Part shown: piece by piece, positions 58,840-64,000 of the stretch
Layout of the letters: every line of letters starts with the position of its first letter
Numbering within the stretch: position 1 is the stretch's first letter
Assembly: GCA_965178125.1 (NCBI GenBank)
Contig: OZ237743.1
Location: 558,001 to 622,000, forward strand
Length of the DNA stretch: 64,000 bases
Reading direction: 5' to 3'
From: Bilabrum cf. latius
Lineage: Eukaryota > Bigyra: Bicosoecida > Bigyra > Bicosoecida
Position numbers and translations under genes: made by a program
The notes under the pieces: generated by a model
Told to the model about the DNA's origin: nothing
Database searches by the model: none
Seen by the model: only the letters and a program-made list of their open reading frames with translations

Positions 58840-60132
58840 TCATTCAAACAATTCATCCTCGTCATCGTACTCATCCTCCGGGTCGGACTCCTCTGCCTGC
58901 CTCTGCATCCGAGCCGCTTCCCGCGCCGCCTTCGCCTCTGCCTCTTTCTGCGCCGCCTCCCTTCGCACCCGAGCCGCTTCCTGTGCCCTCACGTCCACCT
59001 GAGGAGCAGCGGTGCCTTTTCCTTCAGCTGCACCACCGGCACCAGCACCGCTCTGCCCAACAACTCCAGAGCCCGAAGGCCCACCCACTGGCGCGCCGCC
59101 AGCGCTGCCAGAGGCAAGTGCTTTCGGGCGAGCGTCCTCGGGCTCGCGCAGACGGAGCACCGCACGAATCGATTCCCGCATTTCATCGGCCTTCACAGCC
59201 TCATCGAAGGAAGCTCCCATACTAAAACCTGTGCCGAATCCGAATCCACCTCTTGTTGATCGCGGCCCGCCCTCTCGGCTGTTCGAACCGCCTAGGAGCA
59301 GGTCGTCAGACTCGGCTGCGTCTCCTCCTCCTAATGTTCCTGCTGCTGCAGCTGGACCATTGTCGGCGACCAGAGACCACCCGCCATCCGCCCAGTCATC
59401 GTCGTCCAGGTCGTCTTCGCCGTCGTCATCACCATCGCTTTCTACGACTCTCCCGGCTTTCACTGCAGTTCCAGCTCCTGCACCGCCCGTGATGGGTGTA
59501 GCAACAGCAAGAGAAGGGGTACTGGGAACAGCAGGCTCGGTTATTTCCATCCTGCGACGTTTCTTGTCCTGCTAGTCTTCGGTGCCATCCTCTTCCATTG
59601 GCTCTGACCCGGCCAGCGGGCCACACATGACCGATAGCTCCTCAAACTGCTGCATCAATCCCTCCAATACATGCTCAGATCCTATGCCGGGGAGTGGGAG
59701 CCTCTCTCTTGCTCCTTGCTTGGCGACGTCTTGCTGGCCCTTGGTCGCGGTCTGCATAATCTTGGCCAGTATCGCGTCGGCACCCTCCGCTAGCAGAATC
59801 TGCCGCTTCCGCGTAAGATGTAGCTTGGCATCGGCTGCCTCCCACGTCTGGGCGATTTCCTTATGGCCGGCCACGAGCAGCACAAGGCGAGCAATCCGCG
59901 AATACTGGTGTGCAACAGGGCCAATCGCCACGGCCTGCTTGAAATTCTGCGGAATGGACGATGGATGGTAGCCAGCCTTTCTACAGGCCATCATCATGAT
60001 TGATACTTCTATCTCAGTAGCCCAATCCCACCCCGCAAGGTTTCGGGTTCGCAGACTAGCGATCTCGGCCAGTTTTCCGAGAAACGATTGCCACTCGAAC
60101 TCCAACCCTTTCGATGCAGAATTTGAAGCCAT
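58840..60132 (-). CDS. Conserved-looking unknown protein, acidic C-terminus
   Basis: 430 residues on the minus strand, ATG 60132 to TGA 58840, with one sense TAG at plus 59572. The first 190 residues are helical (WQSFLGKLAEIASLRTRN, GHKEIAQTWEAADAKLHL). TAG is followed by QDKKRRRM, a possible nuclear signal. Then comes an acidic patch with DDDDWADGGW, a Gly/Ala-rich linker, an Ala/Arg/Glu-rich helix and a terminal acidic EDEYDDEDELFE. I do not recognise a family; a nuclear role is only a guess from the basic and acidic patches. An upstream in-frame TTG exists, but the ATG is preferred. Confidence 0.72.
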
Positions 60133-60364
60133 TGCCCAACCTTCAGTCAAATATAGTCATGCCTCTGCGGGCCTGCTGTAGAATGATCTGTCTACAGCTG
60201 CCGCCAGCGATGGTGGCACTATCGTGCAGTGAGCCAGCCGGAACAAGCGGCCACCATCGAGGATATGGATGTTCTGGTTGACTGGTTGTGGTGGACATTA
60301 TTGCTGTTGTGAACGAACAGACGACGTGGGTAGACCATGCAAATCAGCACGTGTTTTGTATCCA

Positions 60365-63300
60365 TCAAACAGCAGACCGACCCGCCCCCGCGGCGGCCTA
60401 CTGTTTCACCAGCCGCTTCACCCTCGCTATCTCCCTCTGCCGAGCCGCCTCCGCATCGGCCGCGGCGCTCGCGAACAGCGCCCTCGCCGATCCGTCGCCG
60501 GGAGCGGCCTGCGCCCCAGACCACCACAGTCCGACGGACGGCATGACCAGCGCACCATCCCCCTCACCCCCGTCACCGTCCGCTGGCCCCTCGCTGCTCG
60601 CAATGCTGCGCACCAGGACCGCCCGATCTCTTGCGTCCAGGTGTCGGTGCCGGAGACGCAGACCCACCGACATTGGAGCACCAGTACCAGTACCAGCACC
60701 AGCACCAGCACAAGCACCAGCACCAGCACCAGCACCAGCACCAGCACCAGCACCAGCACCAGCACCAGCACCAGCACCAGCACCAGCACCAGCACCAGCA
60801 CCAGCACCAGCACCAGCACCAGCACCAGCACCAGCACCAGCACCAGCACCAGCACCAGCACCAGCACCAGCACCAGCACCAGCACCAGCACCAGCACCAG
60901 CACCAGCACCAGCACCAGCACCAGCACCAGCACCAGCACCAGCACCAGCACCAGCACCAGCACCAGCACCAGCACCAGCACCAGCACCAGCACCAGCACC
61001 ATCTTCCAAGCCATCCTCGCCTGGATTGGCCATTGCTTCAATGAGAGCTGCGTGTGTGGCTCTGCCGATACCAGCACCCGCACGCAGACTACCATCGGCT
61101 GCCCTGCCAGTCCTCATCCCCCCGCCAGCCCCCGGCTGTGCCGCAGCCGCAGCCACCCTGGGTGCATCGGCCCAGTCGGCTTCCCCGTCTTCTTCCTCCT
61201 CGTCGTCTGACAAGTCATCGTCAGCATCGTCGTCCCCGTCGCCACCACCCCCGGGCATTCCCTCCATGATGCGAGCCCTCATTCTAGCAGCCATAGGTCC
61301 CATGGCCCGCCCCCCCCCCGGGCCCACCGCGCCACCCATGGCCCTCATCATCGCATCCATGCCACCAGCGGGGTGCACGCCACCCCTCGGTCCCCCCCAA
61401 GCCCCCGGAGCCGCTGCTGCAAGCGGGATCTCCAAGCCCCCCTGTCTCGCAATCAGGTGCGTGGACGAGTGCTGCAGTCCTGCGCGCACGACAGAGGGAC
61501 CGGGACCAACGACTCCAAGGAACCGCGCGATATCGCGAACGATCCTGGTGCGCCGGCACACCTGCTGGATCGCAGCCCCAGCCGCCGTGCCACTGCCCCC
61601 TTTGGTGCGACCACCGTCGATACCTCTGCCTCTGCCTGATGCGCCTCGCATGGCCGACACGCAGCCCCACGTCACCAGCTGCTAGAGAGCCGCCCTCCGA
61701 CTCAGCAACTCAACGGCTCTCTGCGCCGCCGCGGTGCTGGCGCGCTGACCCGACTGCCTGCCGAGCGGTGTCTGCAGCAGCCACAGCCCCGCAGGGTCCA
61801 CGCCACTCATCACGCCCCCGCGCGCGATGGCCTCCCAAGCCCGCGCACCCCTACCGTCACCGACACCGTCACCGTCACCGACGGAGAGGCTGCCCACCGC
61901 GCTGCCCTGGTGGAAGCTCACCACACGGACGGGGCAGTCCCAGGAGCCCCGCAGCCGGCGGAGGGACGCCTCGGCCGCCCGCCGCCCCGCAGCGCACTCG
62001 TCACACTGTGCCAGGACCAGGGACCGGAGCCTGGGCTGCAGCTCGGCCAGGGCCAGGATCTCGGCCTTGGCGCCCAGCGGGGGCACAGAGGACATGGAGA
62101 GCTCCGCCAGCATCCACTTGGGGGCGTGCAGGGGGGAGGGTCCCACCGGCGACATGGCCTCGCTGGGGAACACCATGGCGCGGAGGTCCTTGGATCCGGG
62201 TCTCAGCGCCGCATGGTCCCTGTGGCGGCCCCTGCCCCCTGCAGAGCCGTCCCGCCTGGATCCCGTCCATGCCGCCCCCGGGGCATCGGCGCCCGCCCCG
62301 CGAGCGGGCCGTGGCGCGGCGTTGGCAGCCGCCTGCCAGTCCGGGTCGAAGCCCCCGGGGCACGACCCCAGGGAACAGCCCTGCTCCATGGACAACAGCC
62401 CCGGGCAGCACGTTAGGCCCGCCCACGCCCCCCTCGCGGGGTCGGCGTCCCCCCCCATGGGCACCCCCGAGGGCCCAACCCCTCCCCAGCTGCCGCGGAT
62501 GGGGGCGGACGGGGGTCCCAGCGGCGCGTTAGCACCCTGAGGGGCCTCTACCCCCGGGGTGCCGTCCTTGGCCTCGCCGTCTCTCCAGACCTCGGGCTCG
62601 GACAGCCAAGCCAGGAGGGCGGGAGGCAGCAGCGGCGCCGACTGCGACCGTCCCAGGGCCACGCCCCAGCCGGCCATGGCACCGACCCCCGCGGCGGCGG
62701 GACCCACGGACACGTGCCGCAGCGACCCTCGGCGGATCCCGGCCTGCATGGCCAGCGTGCTGGGCATGCCGTCCACGTGCATGGCGAGGAGCTGCGGCAC
62801 CCTCGCTCCGAATGCAAGGGCCGGCCCTTGCGCAGCAGACGGGGACAGCACGGGCAGCCCTACGCACTCGAGCCCGGCCAGCGGGTGCGCCAGCATGAGT
62901 GCCACATCGTCCGCGCTGCCGTCCACGATGGACCCGTCGCCCGAAGACACAGACGAAGAAAAGGGTGCTGTCCGACCCGCCGAGGCCCCGCGTCCGTGGT
63001 AGGGAACAACGCTGGGCATGCGGGCCCGCATCAGCTCGCTGACAGCCACCAGATCCACCGGTTCGGCCTCCGTCGCCGTCCCGCCGTCGCAGCGGAAGGC
63101 CCTCAGGTGGGGCGCAGAGGCCAGAGAACACCGCCGCAGCCCGTACCACGACAGCCTCGGGTTGCCGCTAAGGTCCAAGGCAAGCAGCGTTGAGGAGCCC
63201 AGGGAGGACTGCAGCATCTCTTCCGTCAGCATTACGTGCTCGTGCACGGGCGCACCACCCTCGCCATCGTCGTCAACCTCTTCATTGTTGCGGTACTTGA

Positions 63301-64000
63301 CCCCGCACGCGAGCGCCAGCGCCTCGGCGGCCCCACTGGGCAGCGAGTTCCGGGCTAGGGACAGCGCCCGCAGCCCCCCGCAGCCGGCCATCACCCCGCA
63401 CCACGCCTCCAGCTCAGGGTGAGTCGCCCGCGCCTCGACCAGCTCTGCGTCGGCCGCTCTCACCTTGAAGGGTGCGGCAACTCCAGCCTGGTCTGCCTTG
63501 TCCCAAGGGGCTCCTTCTTCGCCTGCACCTGTGGCATAGTCCTCCTCGCCTTCCTCTTTCTCCTATTGATGCCGTTCGTCCGCGGCTCGATCGCTGCCGG
63601 GGGCCCCTAGAGCCACAGCCTCCGCCAGGGCGGCTTCCACGCCGGAGCCATCTGCGAGAGAGTGCAGCACACGGTCGTGCGAGGGCGCCGCGGATGCCGC
63701 CACGGCCCCCTTCACACCCCGTGGTGCCGGCAGCAGCCCCGCGAGGTCCAGGGAACGCAGGGACTCCGTTGCGATGCCCCCGTGCCGGAGCGCCTCCGAG
63801 AGCGCGGTCATGGCGCGACCCCACTGCCGGGCACCCTCCGCTCCCGCGCCCCACTGCTTGCAGTCCGTGGGACCCAGCCCGCGACCCCTGGCTGCCTGAA
63901 GTCCCCGCCTGTGCCCCGCTTTGAGCCACAGGCAGAGAGACTCGATCCCAGCCGCGGACAGCCTGCAGTCCCCCGGCCTTGCTATGGACACATCCAGCCA
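60365..64000 (-). CDS. Leucine-rich-repeat-like protein with Ala-Gly array (5' partial)
   Basis: Minus-strand gene entering from beyond the window end; about 1,211 residues are visible, TGA at 60365-60367. LRR-like segments: LRSLDLAGLL near 63740, LRALSLARNSLPSGAAEAL near 63370 and TLLALDLSGNPRL near 63170. There is a long Gly/Pro/Ala-rich middle, then an acidic patch (DDLSDDEEEED, near 61210), the Ala-Gly dipeptide array and a basic helical C-terminus (AEAARQREIARVKRLVKQ). TAG is sense at plus 63563, 61682 and 60398; the last is 11 codons before the stop. It may be a ribonuclease-inhibitor-type LRR scaffold. Introns in the low-complexity middle cannot be ruled out. Confidence 0.7.
60681..61000 (-). 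repeat. (CACCAG)n minisatellite, about 48 perfect copies
   Basis: Hexanucleotide array, perfect from about 60715 to 61000 with degenerate units (CCAGTA, CACAAG) at the left edge. On the minus strand it encodes about 100 residues of alternating Ala and Gly inside the LRR-like gene. On the plus strand the same DNA is open in all three frames as Ser-Thr, Pro-Ala and Gln-His, producing long false ORFs. Confidence 0.95.

Noticed and set aside
60288-61685. Long plus-strand ORFs over the hexanucleotide array (Pro-Ala, Ser-Thr, Gln-His)
   Set aside because: They are the same repeat read in other frames. The minus-strand frame connects through TAG to LRR-like and acidic segments on both sides.
2-64000. 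Treating each TAG-bounded piece as a separate gene or a pseudogene
   Set aside because: Pieces share one frame, join within domains, and no TGA or TAA ever interrupts them. Pseudogenes would accumulate all three stops and frameshifts.
2-64000. Programmed stop readthrough or pyrrolysine instead of reassignment
   Set aside because: Around 100 sites in 13 of the 14 genes, with varied contexts and no gene ending at TAG, is far beyond readthrough. Pyrrolysine use is restricted to certain archaea and bacteria and does not fit.
2-64000. A TAG-recoded bacteriophage or bacterial contig
   Set aside because: GT-AG introns, a myristoylated eukaryotic kinase, small Tim, PLBD, ZIP and fibrocystin-like genes are eukaryotic; there are no phage structural genes.
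2-64000. Organellar origin
   Set aside because: TGA is used as a stop, the genes are nuclear types, introns are spliceosomal, and composition is GC-rich.

Overview
This 64 kb window comes from the nuclear genome of a microbial eukaryote. It holds GT-AG introns of 87-197 nt, a myristoylated protein kinase, a small Tim chaperone, ZIP metal transporters, and large mosaic surface proteins (fibrocystin/G8, SRCR, DUF1800-DUF1501, polysaccharide lyase 8, phospholipase B-like). It is gene-dense, fairly GC-rich and intron-poor, and many proteins are very long (up to about 3,300 residues). I cannot name the lineage from sequence alone.

The central observation is the genetic code. Read with the standard code, almost every gene appears broken into pieces by in-frame TAG codons. 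The pieces always resume in the same frame, often inside a recognisable domain. If TAG is read as an amino acid, the window resolves into 14 long genes. By hand I count about 104 in-frame TAG codons in about 19,300 codons, with no in-frame TGA or TAA. Thirteen of the 14 genes end at TGA, one at TAA and none at TAG. The best assignment is glutamine, which is translation table 15 (UAG = Gln). The clearest internal evidence is a three-copy VPQTP repeat whose third residue is encoded by CAG, CAA and TAG. Glutamate or leucine is not fully excluded.

Layout. 2-9289 (+): 3' part of a fibrocystin-L-like surface protein. 10353-17315 (+): membrane-anchored DUF1800/DUF1501 protein. 17495-24166 (+): TAG-rich multipass membrane protein. 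24449-27730 (+): six-exon myristoylated kinase with a 16-nt microexon. 27901-29709 (+): secreted phospholipase B-like hydrolase. 33226-30515 (-): secreted PL8 lyase. 34727-37939 (+): SRCR receptor-like protein. 43795-38117 (-): ankyrin/WW protein. 43859-46030 and 46265-47911 (+): tandem ZIP transporters with gene-conversion mosaicism. 48058-58161 (+): giant Kelch protein. 58692-58207 (-): small Tim. 60132-58840 (-): unknown acidic protein. 64000-60365 (-): 5'-truncated LRR-like protein carrying a long Ala-Gly minisatellite.

Several products are secreted or surface proteins (fibrocystin-like, DUF1800/1501, PLBD, PL8, SRCR), but I see no operon-like functional unit. The exciting system here is the recoded nuclear translation code.
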